Positions 33,258-42,536 of a stretch of 64,000 nucleotides of DNA are shown piece after piece. The notes under the pieces were generated by a model that saw only the letters and a program-made list of their open reading frames with translations, did not search any database and was not told the DNA's origin. Both the position numbers and the translations under genes were made by a program. The first letter of the stretch is position 1, and every line of letters begins with the position of its first letter. Origin of the DNA: Prochlorococcus sp. MIT 1223 (GTDB lineage Bacteria > Cyanobacteriota > Cyanobacteriia > PCC-6307 > Cyanobiaceae); the NCBI RefSeq assembly GCF_034092465.1, contig NZ_CP139303.1:1020865-1084864 (forward strand). The letters are read 5' to 3'.

Positions 33258-34928
33258 TTAAATATTTACAGGTCTAGTTGATATGTTGTAGCCAAGTTTC
33301 TGTCTGGAATGACATCTCCAATGAGGCATAGTGGAAGGAGTATCACTTCTATAATGTCCTCCTCTACTCTCTCTGCGAAAATAACATGCTTCCAGCATTA
33401 AAAGGCTTGTTATTTGTCGGTGATATAAATCTAATAATAGATTTATATCTCGCCGTTGATCTTCATCTAATTCATAGTGCATATCATACTTGTGATTCAA
33501 AATAAACTCTAGAAGGGGTTCCCTTTTAATCAGATCAAAGTCCTTACGAATAGAAGATATTGCATTTTTAATACCCTGAGGAGAGCGGTCAACACCTGCA
33601 ACTCGCCAGAGTAAATTGCGGAGTTTCTCGATTTCAAAAATTAAATCTTTGGAGTTAAAAGTACTATTTTTTCTAAAATCTATTTTATCTATTTTTATAA
33701 TTCTATTTTTATTGAACCTTTCTCGGAAGCCAGCTAATTCACAAGAAGAAAATTGCATTGCAAATACAAGACATTCCATTAAGGAATTACTAGCCAATCT
33801 ATTTGCACCATGTAACCCAGTACACGCGACTTCACCAACAGCATATAAACCTGGCATATCAGTTTCTGCAGACAAATTTGTAGATATGCCTCCCATCCAA
33901 TAATGAGCAGCTGGCGCAATAGGAATAATCTGACTAAAAGGATCTAAACCAAAATCTCTACATCTTTGCAGGATTGTGGGAAAGCGATTTGTAGCTTTTA
34001 CCCTACCTATAGTTCTTAAATCTAAGCCGAGATGGTTAACTCCTTGACTGCGCATTGCTTGAAAAAGTGCTCTACTTACCTGATCTCGTGGTGCAAGATC
34101 CTTCCCCAATAGTTTTGATACAGGACTTTGGCCATATTTATCAGTCAAAAGTGCGCCTTCTCCTCTTAGAGCCTCTGAAAGCAAAAAGCATGGTGCACCA
34201 TCAAGCTTCAAAGCTGTGGGATGAAACTGAACAAATTCGAGATCTTTTATTGCTGCTCCTGCATTCCATGCCAAAGCAATGCCTTCTCCACATGCTTGTG
34301 CTGGGTTAGTTGTATTAGCAAATAAATGGCCTCCTCCCCCTGTCGCAATAACTACAGCTCTAGAAGGGATCCACTTAAGAATTGAGCCATCTAAAACCTG
34401 CACTCCTAAACACATATTATTTTCAACCCAAAGTTGCGTAACTCGAATGCCTCGCAAATGAGAAATATTTTCTCTTTGTTCAACTTGATCTTGTAAAACT
34501 TCAACTAAAGCTCTTCCAGTGCGATCTTGAACATGTAAAACACGCCTATGACTATGTGCTGCTTCTAAGGTCGTAGACAAGACACCATTTTCGTTATCAA
34601 ATTCCATTCCTAAACTCATTAAGCGATCGACACATTGAGGAGCATTTTGAACAAACATTCTTACTGCATCAGCATCACAAAGTCCCGCCCCTGCATTAAA
34701 AGTGTCCTCTGCATGACTGTCATCACTATCATTAATACGAGTAACCGCGGCTATACCACCCTGAGCCCATCTACTTGACGAACGTTTACTAGTATTCCGA
34801 TTTAATAACAACACATTAAATTTATTAGATAACTCAATTGATGTCATTAGGCCTGCTGCACCAGCGCCAATCACAACTACATCCCAAGAACTTTCAGGAA
34901 TAGAACCAAGGTTATTAGCTAAATTCAT
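33258..34928 (-). CDS. nadB: L-aspartate oxidase
   Basis: This 556-residue flavoprotein makes iminoaspartate for NAD synthesis. It has the FAD motif VVVIGAGAAGLMTSIELS, RWAQGGIAA, HSHRRVLHVQDRTG, ATGGGGHLF, QFHPTALKLDGAPCFL, and the C-terminal RRESRGGHYRSDTP. These match NadB over the whole length. It converges on the VKOR gene with 7 bp between stops, and lies 19 bp after the DUF3120-like gene. Confidence 0.96.
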   Translation of the reverse strand: MNLANNLGSIPESSWDVVVIGAGAAGLMTSIELSNKFNVLLLNRNTSKRSSSRWAQGGIAAVTRINDSDDSHAEDTFNAGAGLCDADAVRMFVQNAPQCVDRLMSLGMEFDNENGVLSTTLEAAHSHRRVLHVQDRTGRALVEVLQDQVEQRENISHLRGIRVTQLWVENNMCLGVQVLDGSILKWIPSRAVVIATGGGGHLFANTTNPAQACGEGIALAWNAGAAIKDLEFVQFHPTALKLDGAPCFLLSEALRGEGALLTDKYGQSPVSKLLGKDLAPRDQVSRALFQAMRSQGVNHLGLDLRTIGRVKATNRFPTILQRCRDFGLDPFSQIIPIAPAAHYWMGGISTNLSAETDMPGLYAVGEVACTGLHGANRLASNSLMECLVFAMQFSSCELAGFRERFNKNRIIKIDKIDFRKNSTFNSKDLIFEIEKLRNLLWRVAGVDRSPQGIKNAISSIRKDFDLIKREPLLEFILNHKYDMHYELDEDQRRDINLLLDLYHRQITSLLMLEACYFRRESRGGHYRSDTPSTMPHWRCHSRQKLGYNISTRPVNI

Positions 34929-34947
34929 AAACTAAAGGATAAATTAT

Positions 34948-35583
34948 TCAAATCAAACCACTTAATTGAGGCTGAATAAGAGTTGTTATCAAAAACAATC
35001 CATCAACCCAAAGGGTAGTTACAAGAGCCGAACTAGATACTATCCATGTTTTTTCAAAATCTGAACCTAGCATCGACCTTTTATCCATTAAATATGCAAT
35101 ATACAAAATCAAAGCTGATGCAAGTAATAATAAAATTATTTTGTCGAAATGCAGCAAATCATGAGCAGTTTGTCCTAATAATTTAGATGCATTCTTGAAG
35201 TTTGCATTCACAACATTTGGCCATGATTTCATTACTCCAGTACAAACAATCATGAAATCAGTAATTGCAGTTCCAAGTAACGAAGCCAGATAAAAACCAG
35301 AACCCATTCTCCAGCGAGTATTTAATCCAACTAAAGCGATTGGCAAAGCAATCGCTTCCACTGGAAGATGCCAAACAGGATATGCCCGTAGCCATCCCCA
35401 AAACAGACAACCTCCAAACCAGCTACCACTAACACCAATTAGAAGTGAACCAACATTGATAAAGCGATCTGCAAAAAATTCTATTAAAAGCAATCCTGTG
35501 ATTAATAAAACAAAAGTAAATAAAAGTGCAGATAATGGAAAGATATGAACCCATGGAGCCTGAATAAAGACAGGTAAAATCAC
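34948..35583 (-). CDS. DUF3120-like membrane protein
   Basis: This 211-residue protein is hydrophobic, with about five or six membrane segments. LRAYPVWHLPVEAIALPIAL and NTRWRMGSGFYLASLLGTA are conspicuous. It resembles the DUF3120 family, conserved in cyanobacteria with unknown role. It lies upstream of nadB on the same strand. Its upstream region (35584-35760) carries several inverted and direct repeats. Confidence 0.75.
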   Translation of the reverse strand: MILPVFIQAPWVHIFPLSALLFTFVLLITGLLLIEFFADRFINVGSLLIGVSGSWFGGCLFWGWLRAYPVWHLPVEAIALPIALVGLNTRWRMGSGFYLASLLGTAITDFMIVCTGVMKSWPNVVNANFKNASKLLGQTAHDLLHFDKIILLLLASALILYIAYLMDKRSMLGSDFEKTWIVSSSALVTTLWVDGLFLITTLIQPQLSGLI

Positions 35584-35903
35584 ACAAGTACTTGCCCAGA
35601 ACCTTAAAGTACTGGGCTTTGATAAATATGACTCCGAGTTAACCGAAGTCTTTTTAGATAGCGATTGGTTAACCAGAAGTGACTTTTTCCAAGGACGCGA
35701 AGCCTAAAGACAAAGCAATTAGCCCTTCTTCTAGAGAAGGGTCTTTACCATGATTTTAGATTCCAACGTTAAAGACCATAGCTCCACACAGGTTATCCAT
35801 AGAGAAATTCACTTATTTGCAGTATTTATCTATTGAAAATCAAACTATCTTCTAAGTTTTTGTTCATAATATTAAAGTTAGATGAAGCCTTATAGCTTTT
35901 TGC
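35584..35903. other. Structured intergenic region between DUF3120-like and PDZ-radical SAM genes
   Basis: These 320 bp lie between divergent starts. Seen: GCCCAG/CTGGGC arms at 35594-35617, two imperfect direct repeats around ttaacc (near 35639 and 35674), and a hairpin at 35723-35741 (cccttct, 5-base loop, agaaggg) followed by tcttta. No RNA family was recognised. A plus-strand open frame (35564-35707) lacks a normal start codon. Confidence 0.5.
35723..35741. terminator. Hairpin, terminator-like
   Basis: Seven-base perfect arms (cccttct and agaaggg) enclose a 5-base loop and are followed on the plus strand by tcttta. No plus-strand gene that clearly ends here was found, so the hairpin might instead belong to a leader or to a small RNA. 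Confidence 0.4.
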
Positions 35904-37343
35904 TTGAGCTCACAATCTAACTGTCAAACAACTATTGCTTCTGTGTGGAAAGAACTCACCAATGACAGTCACTCCACTTCACTGAAAACGCATGCAAGCC
36001 AAAGTAATCTAAAACCTGCATTAGTTGAATCAGTAGAACCAGGATCTATAGGGGAAGATCTTGGCATTCAGCCAGGAGACAAAATATTGCGAATCAATGG
36101 GATTCGGCCCCGTGATCTAATTGACTACAACTTTTTGGTGAGTGAAGAAGAAATCAAAATAGAAGTTATTGATAAAAACGAAAAATTGCATCAAGTAGAG
36201 TTTGAAAAAGATGCGGATGATGGTTTAGGAATTATTTTTAAGGAAGCTTTATTTGATGGATTAAAGCAATGCAATAATAATTGTCCATTTTGCTTTATTG
36301 ATCAACAACCTCCAGGTAAACGATCAAGTCTTTATTTAAAAGATGATGATTATCGTTTGAGTTTTTTATATGGTTCTTATTTAACTCTAACCAATCTTTC
36401 CAAAGAAGATTGGCAAAGAATAGAGTCACAAAATCTTTCGCCACTCTTTGTGTCTGTACACGCAACAGACCCTTCACTAAGAACAAAGCTTTTAAAGAAC
36501 CAAAAAGCAGCTCTAATAATGGAACAGCTAAATTGGTTTTCCAAAAGAAATCTACAAATACATGCTCAAGTAGTTGTCTGCCCAGGAATTAATGATGGAA
36601 AGTTCTTAGATAAAACATTGTCAGATCTTTTTCAATTCGCTAAAGGTGATTGGCCAGCAATTTTATCAATAGCAGTAGTACCAGTCGGGCTCACTCGTTT
36701 TAGGCCTGATAATGATGGCTTAACTCCTGTCACTCAGGAATGTGCAGAAAAAACTATATTTCAAGTAGAGAGTTTGCAAAAAGAGTTTAAAAATGAAATT
36801 GGTTCCCGCTTTGCATGGCTTTCCGATGAATGGTATTTAATTGCCAATAAAAAACTACCTATTCGAAAAGATTATGAAGACCTGCCTCAGGAAGAAAACG
36901 GTGTAGGAAGTATTCGATCTTTTTTAGAAAAATTAGATTGTGCTACTTCAAGTCTGCCAAGGAAAATACCACATAAAAGAAGTATAAGTTGGGTAGTCGG
37001 AAAAATGGTTAAAAATGCTTTCTATGAAGCCGAGAAAAAACTTAACTCTATTGAAAATCTAAGTGTAAATTTATATGGTTTGCCAAGCCCATATTGGGGG
37101 CAAGAGCAAGTTGTAACTGGACTATTGACTGGAAAAGATATTTTAGAAGGTCTTTCCTCTAAAAATCTTGGTGATCAACTTTTAGTGCCTTCTGTAATGC
37201 TAAAAGAAGATAAACCTGTATTTTTAGATGATATGACTATAGAAGAGGTTAGCCAATCACTTAGAGTACCTATCAATATAGTTCACAGTGCTGAAGATAT
37301 CGTTAATGCGGCACTTGGAACAGAACTATTAACTAGAAAGTAA
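35904..37343 (+). CDS. PDZ-radical SAM-like Fe-S protein (TIGR03279/DUF512 type)
   Basis: This 479-residue protein has a PDZ-like segment (ALVESVEPGSIGEDLGIQPG, about residues 34-53, then ILRINGIRPRDLIDY), and a Cys cluster CNNNCPFCFIDQQPPG of the Cx3Cx2C form of radical SAM enzymes (about 122-129). RSSLYLKDDDYRLSFLYGSY follows, and the C-terminal half resembles DUF512. The family is conserved across cyanobacteria; its reaction is unknown. TTG at 35904 opens the frame; a start nearer the PDZ domain is possible. A TolC-like gene follows after 2 bp. Confidence 0.88.
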   Translation: MSSQSNCQTTIASVWKELTNDSHSTSLKTHASQSNLKPALVESVEPGSIGEDLGIQPGDKILRINGIRPRDLIDYNFLVSEEEIKIEVIDKNEKLHQVEFEKDADDGLGIIFKEALFDGLKQCNNNCPFCFIDQQPPGKRSSLYLKDDDYRLSFLYGSYLTLTNLSKEDWQRIESQNLSPLFVSVHATDPSLRTKLLKNQKAALIMEQLNWFSKRNLQIHAQVVVCPGINDGKFLDKTLSDLFQFAKGDWPAILSIAVVPVGLTRFRPDNDGLTPVTQECAEKTIFQVESLQKEFKNEIGSRFAWLSDEWYLIANKKLPIRKDYEDLPQEENGVGSIRSFLEKLDCATSSLPRKIPHKRSISWVVGKMVKNAFYEAEKKLNSIENLSVNLYGLPSPYWGQEQVVTGLLTGKDILEGLSSKNLGDQLLVPSVMLKEDKPVFLDDMTIEEVSQSLRVPINIVHSAEDIVNAALGTELLTRK

Positions 37344-37345
37344 AA

Positions 37346-38863
37346 ATGAGAACTTCAACTAAAATAGAACGATTCAGTCAATTATTTCTAGGATTTAGTA
37401 TTGCATTGATAACACTTAATAATGCAAGTTCATTTGCCTTAGGGGCAAAGGCTGAAAGTAAAAATAATATTTTAAAAATTAATAATAATGACCTAGAAAT
37501 AAAGAAAATTTTAAATATCGAATTAAAAGAATTAGAAAGTCTAGTTATAGAAAATAATCTAGAATTAAAAAATGAAAGATTAAGAGTGGAACAAAGTAAG
37601 TTATTACTCCGCAGCTCAATTTCAGAAAAATATCCAACGCTGAGCTTAACCTCTAATGGATTACCTAAATATCTAAGTGGAAATACATATAATCAACCAA
37701 ATAGTTCTATTAATACTAAAAGCAGTCAATTAAGCTCTTCAATATCCGCAGAATTAAAGTGGGATGTCATTAATCCTTTAAAAGAATCAAAAATTAAAAT
37801 TGCCAGAGAAAAATTTGAAAAAGCAAAGCTATCTTATAGAATTAAGTTACGTGATATAACGCTAAGATCCTATAAAAGTTACTACTTACTGCAACAAGCA
37901 TTGGAAGAAGTAAAAGTTGCTAAAAAATCAATAGAATACTCTAAACTAGCGCTGAATGAAGCAAAGATTAGACTTGAAGCAGGTATTGGCACCAAGCTAG
38001 AAGTCTTAGAATCTAAAACTCAACTTTCAAGAGATAAAAAACTACTATCAGATAAAATAGGTAATAAAAAAATAAAGCAAAGGGAGTTGACAAGTATTTT
38101 AAATCTTCCAGAACACGTACAAGCTTCAATAGGCTCTAAGCCAGAAATCTTTGGCTATTGGAACACACCTATTAATCAAAGTGTTATTGCAGCATTTGGT
38201 TACAATAAAGAACTAGAGGTTGCTCTGATTGATATCTCAATTAATAAAAAAGATGCATTAAGGGCTGCTGCGGAGAAAAAGCCAGTTTTAAGTTTTTATA
38301 ATACGTTAAGTACAACTTATAAGAAAGGTGAAGCACTCGTATCCTCTCCAAGTATGGATAATACTTCTAACAATTTAAATAATACAGTTGGTCTATCAGC
38401 AACTTGGAAGCTAATAGACGGTGGAAAGTCAAGATCCAACTATTTATATAATAAGAATAAAGAGAAAGAATCAAATAATAAATATAAATTAAAATTATCT
38501 GATATCCAAAAAGATGTAGAGAAAAGCTTTTATGAACTTGAAGCTGAAGAGAAAAATATAATAACAACTAAACAAGAAGTTCAAACAGCTCAAGAATCTC
38601 TAAGGCTAGCAAATCTTAGATTTAAATCAGGGATAACAACCCAACGCGAAGTAATTAATCACCAAAGAGATTTAACAGATGCAAAAGTGAATCATATAAA
38701 ATCACTTACTAATTACAATATTCATTTAGCAGAACTAAGAAGGAAAACAGGCATAGATTCATTGCAATCATGTTTTGAAATTAATACAATTGAAAAAAAA
38801 GTAAAAAATGACATAGATGAGTTTATAATTAGATCAAATAATTTAAAAGCACTTTGCAAATGA
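37346..38863 (+). CDS. TolC-like outer membrane efflux protein
   Basis: This 505-residue protein begins with a hydrophobic signal-like segment (residues 16-32, ending in ALGAKA). It is then built of two similar halves of long coiled-coil helices and beta strands, as in the TolC/OEP family: ELESLVIENNLELKNERLRV, KIRLEAGIGTKLEVLESK in the first, and RLANLRFKSGITTQREVINH in the second. It would form a trimeric outer-membrane exit duct. No inner-membrane pump or adaptor is beside it. It is 2 bp after the PDZ-radical SAM gene. Confidence 0.9.
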   Translation: MRTSTKIERFSQLFLGFSIALITLNNASSFALGAKAESKNNILKINNNDLEIKKILNIELKELESLVIENNLELKNERLRVEQSKLLLRSSISEKYPTLSLTSNGLPKYLSGNTYNQPNSSINTKSSQLSSSISAELKWDVINPLKESKIKIAREKFEKAKLSYRIKLRDITLRSYKSYYLLQQALEEVKVAKKSIEYSKLALNEAKIRLEAGIGTKLEVLESKTQLSRDKKLLSDKIGNKKIKQRELTSILNLPEHVQASIGSKPEIFGYWNTPINQSVIAAFGYNKELEVALIDISINKKDALRAAAEKKPVLSFYNTLSTTYKKGEALVSSPSMDNTSNNLNNTVGLSATWKLIDGGKSRSNYLYNKNKEKESNNKYKLKLSDIQKDVEKSFYELEAEEKNIITTKQEVQTAQESLRLANLRFKSGITTQREVINHQRDLTDAKVNHIKSLTNYNIHLAELRRKTGIDSLQSCFEINTIEKKVKNDIDEFIIRSNNLKALCK

Positions 38864-38881
38864 TATTTTCTATTTATTAGG

Positions 38882-39700
38882 ATGATGAATAAAACAACAA
38901 CAAACTCACTTTCTCAACAAGAAGTTTATGCAGTAAATAAATTAATCGATGAAGTATCTAAGAGACAATTAAATGATTTTGGAGAAATTAATTCTGATAT
39001 AAAAAATGATGGCACATTAATAACTGAATGTGATAGATGGAGTGATCAAAAAATAGTAGAAGGAATTGGAAATATCACTAATAAATCCGAAGGTGTTTTA
39101 AGTGAAGAAGGGTCGAAGATAGTTCCTGAATCAAATGCATTTTGGGTAGTAGATCCTTTAGATGGTACAACTAATTTTGCAGCTGGAATTCCTTATTGGG
39201 CAATTTCAATTGCAAGATTTGTTAATGGTAAACCTGAGACTGCTTTTTTAGATATTCCAGCTCTTAATAAAAGAATTCTTGCTATCGCAGGCAAAGGAGT
39301 TTGGTTAAATGATAAAAAAATTTCCAGGAAAAATCTATCTTTAATTAATAATAATTGCATTTCACTTTGCAGTCGATCTATAAAAATCTTACAACTTCAA
39401 CCTACTAAATCTTTTCCTGGGAAAATAAGATTGCTTGGAGTTTCAAGTTTGAATATGACAAGTGTTGCTCTAGGTCAAACAATTGGAGCATTAGAAGCTA
39501 CTCCAAAAATTTGGGACTTGGCCGCAGCATGGCTAATACTTTTAGAATTGAATTGTTCGATTATTTGGTTAAACGAAAATCCTGATTCAATCAAAGCAGG
39601 ACAAAATTTAGGAGAGAAGAATTTCCCTTTATTAACAGCATCATCTGAAAAAACAATTAATAAACTCCTTCCTTGGGCAAAAGTCCTAATGGAAAACTAA
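38882..39700 (+). CDS. Inositol monophosphatase family protein
   Basis: This 272-residue metal-dependent phosphatase has the IMPase motif 1 around GVLSEEGS and motif VVDPLDGTTNFAAGIPYWAI (about residues 90-109), plus the C-terminal KIWDLAAAWLILLEL. Members hydrolyse inositol phosphate, PAP, histidinol phosphate or fructose bisphosphate; sequence reading does not say which. The start could be either of two adjacent ATGs. It follows the TolC-like gene by 18 bp. Confidence 0.88.
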   Translation: MMNKTTTNSLSQQEVYAVNKLIDEVSKRQLNDFGEINSDIKNDGTLITECDRWSDQKIVEGIGNITNKSEGVLSEEGSKIVPESNAFWVVDPLDGTTNFAAGIPYWAISIARFVNGKPETAFLDIPALNKRILAIAGKGVWLNDKKISRKNLSLINNNCISLCSRSIKILQLQPTKSFPGKIRLLGVSSLNMTSVALGQTIGALEATPKIWDLAAAWLILLELNCSIIWLNENPDSIKAGQNLGEKNFPLLTASSEKTINKLLPWAKVLMEN

Positions 39701-39763
39701 ATTATTCCAACCAAGATGACATTTCCAATTAATATTAAGTGAATACTAATTTCATTCCCAACA

Positions 39764-40696
39764 GTGGCCAATAGATTGATACGTCACGGGAAATGGTTAG
39801 TTAGCAGCTTATGGGGTGCATATGAAAGATGGAATCGTTGTGATTGTGTAGACCTTAGTGCTGCTTTTGCTTATTACACCCTTCAATCATTTTTTCCAAT
39901 TTTATTAATCTCCCTATCTGTTGCTTCTTGGTTTTTAGGGAAGCAGCAAGGTCTAAATGAACAAATCATAGTCTTGGCTGCTCAGGTTTTACCCCCTTCA
40001 GTAGTTGGTTTAGTAGATACAACATTAGTGAAACTAGTGAACCAAGGTTTTGGAGCAGGATTGCTAGGTGCAATGTTTCTTATGGTGACAGCAGGCAATG
40101 CTTATTTAACTCTTCAACGTGGGGCTGATCGACTTTGGGACGATGTCCTACCTAGGAAAGAAGGGACTCCTCTTAGAATTCAAGCATTTAGATTTATTAG
40201 AAACAGGGTTGAAGCTTTTTTACTTGTTTTTCTTATTGGGTTATTAATGGTTGTAGATCAAATCAGTGCAAATATAAGGATGATACCTGGCGCTGTCTTA
40301 GAGGATCTCAAGAGAACAAGCCCATGGATTGGTGAAGCATTAATTAGATTACCTGTTCTACAAGTTGGTCAGTTTATTCTTCCGCTCATTGGATTTTCTA
40401 TAACTGCACTGCTTTTACAAGCACTCCTACCTAGCAGAAGAGTCCCATTAAAACCTCTAATACCAGGTGCTTTATTAATAGGAACTTTATTAACTACTCT
40501 GAATCTTGCAGTTAGTCGAAGTATCCTTTCACTTGGTTCCAGATTTCAAGCTTATGGATTCATTGGAGGTGTACTAGTTTTAACCCTTTGGGTGTGGATG
40601 GTTGGAGTAATAATTTATTATGGACAATGTTGGAGTGTAGTTATTGCGAGCAAAAAATTAAATAAGCGCGGAGAACCGCACCCCCTGAATATTTAA
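39764..40696 (+). CDS. YihY/BrkB-type membrane protein
   Basis: This 310-residue protein has the YihY pattern: DLSAAFAYYTLQSFFPILLI, then several membrane helices, RVPLKPLIPGALLIG and SLGSRFQAYGFIGGVLVLTLW with a late WVWMVGVIIYYGQCW. About six membrane segments are seen. The family was once called ribonuclease BN, which is not supported for these proteins. The start is GTG at 39764. Confidence 0.88.
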   Translation: MANRLIRHGKWLVSSLWGAYERWNRCDCVDLSAAFAYYTLQSFFPILLISLSVASWFLGKQQGLNEQIIVLAAQVLPPSVVGLVDTTLVKLVNQGFGAGLLGAMFLMVTAGNAYLTLQRGADRLWDDVLPRKEGTPLRIQAFRFIRNRVEAFLLVFLIGLLMVVDQISANIRMIPGAVLEDLKRTSPWIGEALIRLPVLQVGQFILPLIGFSITALLLQALLPSRRVPLKPLIPGALLIGTLLTTLNLAVSRSILSLGSRFQAYGFIGGVLVLTLWVWMVGVIIYYGQCWSVVIASKKLNKRGEPHPLNI

Positions 40697-40741
40697 TTTG
40701 AATAAAAAAGATCATAATATTTCCAATCATTATCTAATTCA

Positions 40742-41068
40742 ATGAACAAGCCTTCAGCTTTAATCTGGCTGGCTATTGTTCTTTTCTTGCTTTTACCTTC
40801 AGCGGCAGGAAAATTCTTCCTGGATTTGGCTGGAAGCTTAATTCTCATCTTCTTATTAGTACCAGTTGTATTAGGGGGTGTTGGATGGGTTGGATGGAAA
40901 TTATTACAATCAAAGCTGACAAAATGTAATTCATGCGGTACAACTTTTTTAAATTCTGCATCTGAGTGTCCAATTTGCGGAATAAAGTCAGATAGAGAAA
41001 TAAATAATCCCTATAACATCCCAGCAAGTAATGCAACCATTGATATTAAAGCGGAAGATACTAAGTAA
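40742..41068 (+). CDS. Small membrane protein with C-terminal zinc ribbon
   Basis: This 108-residue protein has two hydrophobic segments (about 8-24 and 33-55), then a zinc-ribbon with CNSCG and CPICG (about residues 61-81). A polar tail ends it. It presumably has the ribbon in the cytoplasm. It follows yihY and overlaps the convergent xseB stop by 8 bp. I do not know a function. Confidence 0.7.
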   Translation: MNKPSALIWLAIVLFLLLPSAAGKFFLDLAGSLILIFLLVPVVLGGVGWVGWKLLQSKLTKCNSCGTTFLNSASECPICGIKSDREINNPYNIPASNATIDIKAEDTK

Positions 41069-41333
41069 TATTTTCCAGATTTAATTCTTCAACTTCCTGC
41101 TCTAATAAGTTTAATAATTTCTGACAATGTTCTAAATAAGTATTAGCTTGAATATAATATTCATGCATTTTATCAATAGGTATCTTCTCATTTTGTAAGT
41201 GATTCAAGATTATATCAAGTTCTTTCAAAGAGTCCTCATAACTCATTTCTAAAATTTTATCATTAATGTTATTAGCATTTTGATTTTTACTATTATTTTT
41301 TGATCTTAATTTTGGTGACTTTTTACTATTCAT
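41061..41333 (-). CDS. xseB: Exonuclease VII small subunit
   Basis: This 90-residue protein has a core, MSYEDSLKELDIILNHLQNE then IPIDKMHEYYIQANTYLEHCQK, matching XseB. The N-terminal 28 residues are a Lys/Asn-rich extension. XseB binds several copies per XseA to form the single-strand exonuclease. It lies 15 bp downstream of xseA, the normal arrangement. Confidence 0.92.
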   Translation of the reverse strand: MNSKKSPKLRSKNNSKNQNANNINDKILEMSYEDSLKELDIILNHLQNEKIPIDKMHEYYIQANTYLEHCQKLLNLLEQEVEELNLENIT

Positions 41334-41348
41334 TTATCAATAAATCTA

Positions 41349-42491
41349 CTATTCTTTATAATAGATACTTTTTACTTTAGAGTCCATATTGCCATCATCA
41401 AACTGGATATTAATTAAATCATCTTCTTTAACAGCAGAAACACTTGTCAATAATTGACCTTGTTTATTACGTACAATACAAAATCCTTTTTTCAGCCAAT
41501 GGTCTGGTGAAAGTGCATTTAAAAGATGTTTCTTCTGAATTAATTCATTTTGATGCTTTCTCAGCAAAGTATCTGGAGAATAAGATGTCAATAAATCAAT
41601 TTTATCCCGTAATATATTTCTTTGATCCTTTATAAACCATAAAAAATAATCAGAGATTCGCTGTTTTTTCTGAAAACAATCTGATAGTGCTATCTCTCTA
41701 CTAGGTAACAAGTCAACTATTGCGGCAGTTGGTGTAGCAGCTCGATGATCTGATACAAGATCAGCAACCGTAAGATCATCTTCATGCCCTATTCCTGTAA
41801 TTACAGGAATAGGGCATGAAGCAATTTCTCTACAAATTTTCTCATTGTCAAAAATCATAAGGTCTTCACGACTTCCACCACCTCTTGCAAGGACAAGAGC
41901 ATCTAATTTTAATTCTTTGGAAGAACTAGAAAGGCACTGAAGAGCAGCTAAAATTTTTGCCGCCCCTTCTCCTTGCACAGGGATAGGTACAATAAAAAGC
42001 TTAGTCATCGGCCATCTTTCTTTTGCAGTTCTAAGCATGTCAGCTAGAGCTGAGCTAGGAACACTCGTTAGAATGGCGATGGAATTTGGATAACGAGGTA
42101 AATCTTTCTTTCTCTTTTCGTCAAGTAAACCTTCCTGATCTAATAACTTACTAACTATTTCAAATTTCCTTAAAACTGTTGAGATACTAGGCTTTAAATC
42201 AATGACATTTATTGTTAAACGGGCCTGAGCTTTCCAAAAATTCAATTTTCCAATAACTAAAACCCCATCTTCTTGTTGGGGTTGAAAAGAAAGTCTTGAA
42301 ACTTGTGAAGACCAAACGACTGCATCAATAGTTGCTTCGCCATCAGTTAGCGACATCCACAGATGTCCCTTTTTGAATTGGCATTTTGAAACAGTAGCTT
42401 TAAGGAGAAATCTTGGAGCAAAACCTCTATTAAGTAAAGACCCTATGGCCTCATTAAGCTCTTTAACAGAATAAGCAGGTAAGGAATCTAT
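41349..42491 (-). CDS. xseA: Exonuclease VII large subunit, without a usual start codon
   Basis: The frame encodes the whole XseA protein: an OB-fold (YSVKELNEAIGSLLNRGFAP, then FKKGHLWMSLTDGEATIDAV), the catalytic core with RGGGSREDLMIFDNE, IPVITGIGHEDDLTVADLVSD and HRAATPTAAI, and a C-terminal helical part ending in a XseB-binding tail. The stop-to-stop frame (to 42497) contains no ATG, GTG or TTG before the OB-fold; the first is the ATG at 42356, 45 codons into the homologous part. The ATA at 42491 is the only position that fits the expected length (380 residues) and is used here as the tentative start. A perfect 42-bp palindrome lies within the gene. Confidence 0.85.
   Translation of the reverse strand: MDSLPAYSVKELNEAIGSLLNRGFAPRFLLKATVSKCQFKKGHLWMSLTDGEATIDAVVWSSQVSRLSFQPQQEDGVLVIGKLNFWKAQARLTINVIDLKPSISTVLRKFEIVSKLLDQEGLLDEKRKKDLPRYPNSIAILTSVPSSALADMLRTAKERWPMTKLFIVPIPVQGEGAAKILAALQCLSSSSKELKLDALVLARGGGSREDLMIFDNEKICREIASCPIPVITGIGHEDDLTVADLVSDHRAATPTAAIVDLLPSREIALSDCFQKKQRISDYFLWFIKDQRNILRDKIDLLTSYSPDTLLRKHQNELIQKKHLLNALSPDHWLKKGFCIVRNKQGQLLTSVSAVKEDDLINIQFDDGNMDSKVKSIYYKE
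41780..41821. repeat. Perfect 42-bp palindrome inside xseA
   Basis: Bases 41780-41800 are exactly complementary to 41801-41821 with no spacer (each arm 21 bases, beginning cttcatgccc). On the minus strand the sequence encodes the conserved SCPIPVITGIGHE region. It can form a long cruciform or an RNA hairpin on either strand. Confidence 0.95.
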
Positions 42492-42536
42492 CTCTAATTA
42501 CCTATTAATTGAATAATAGAGGGAAAAACGTTTTGT

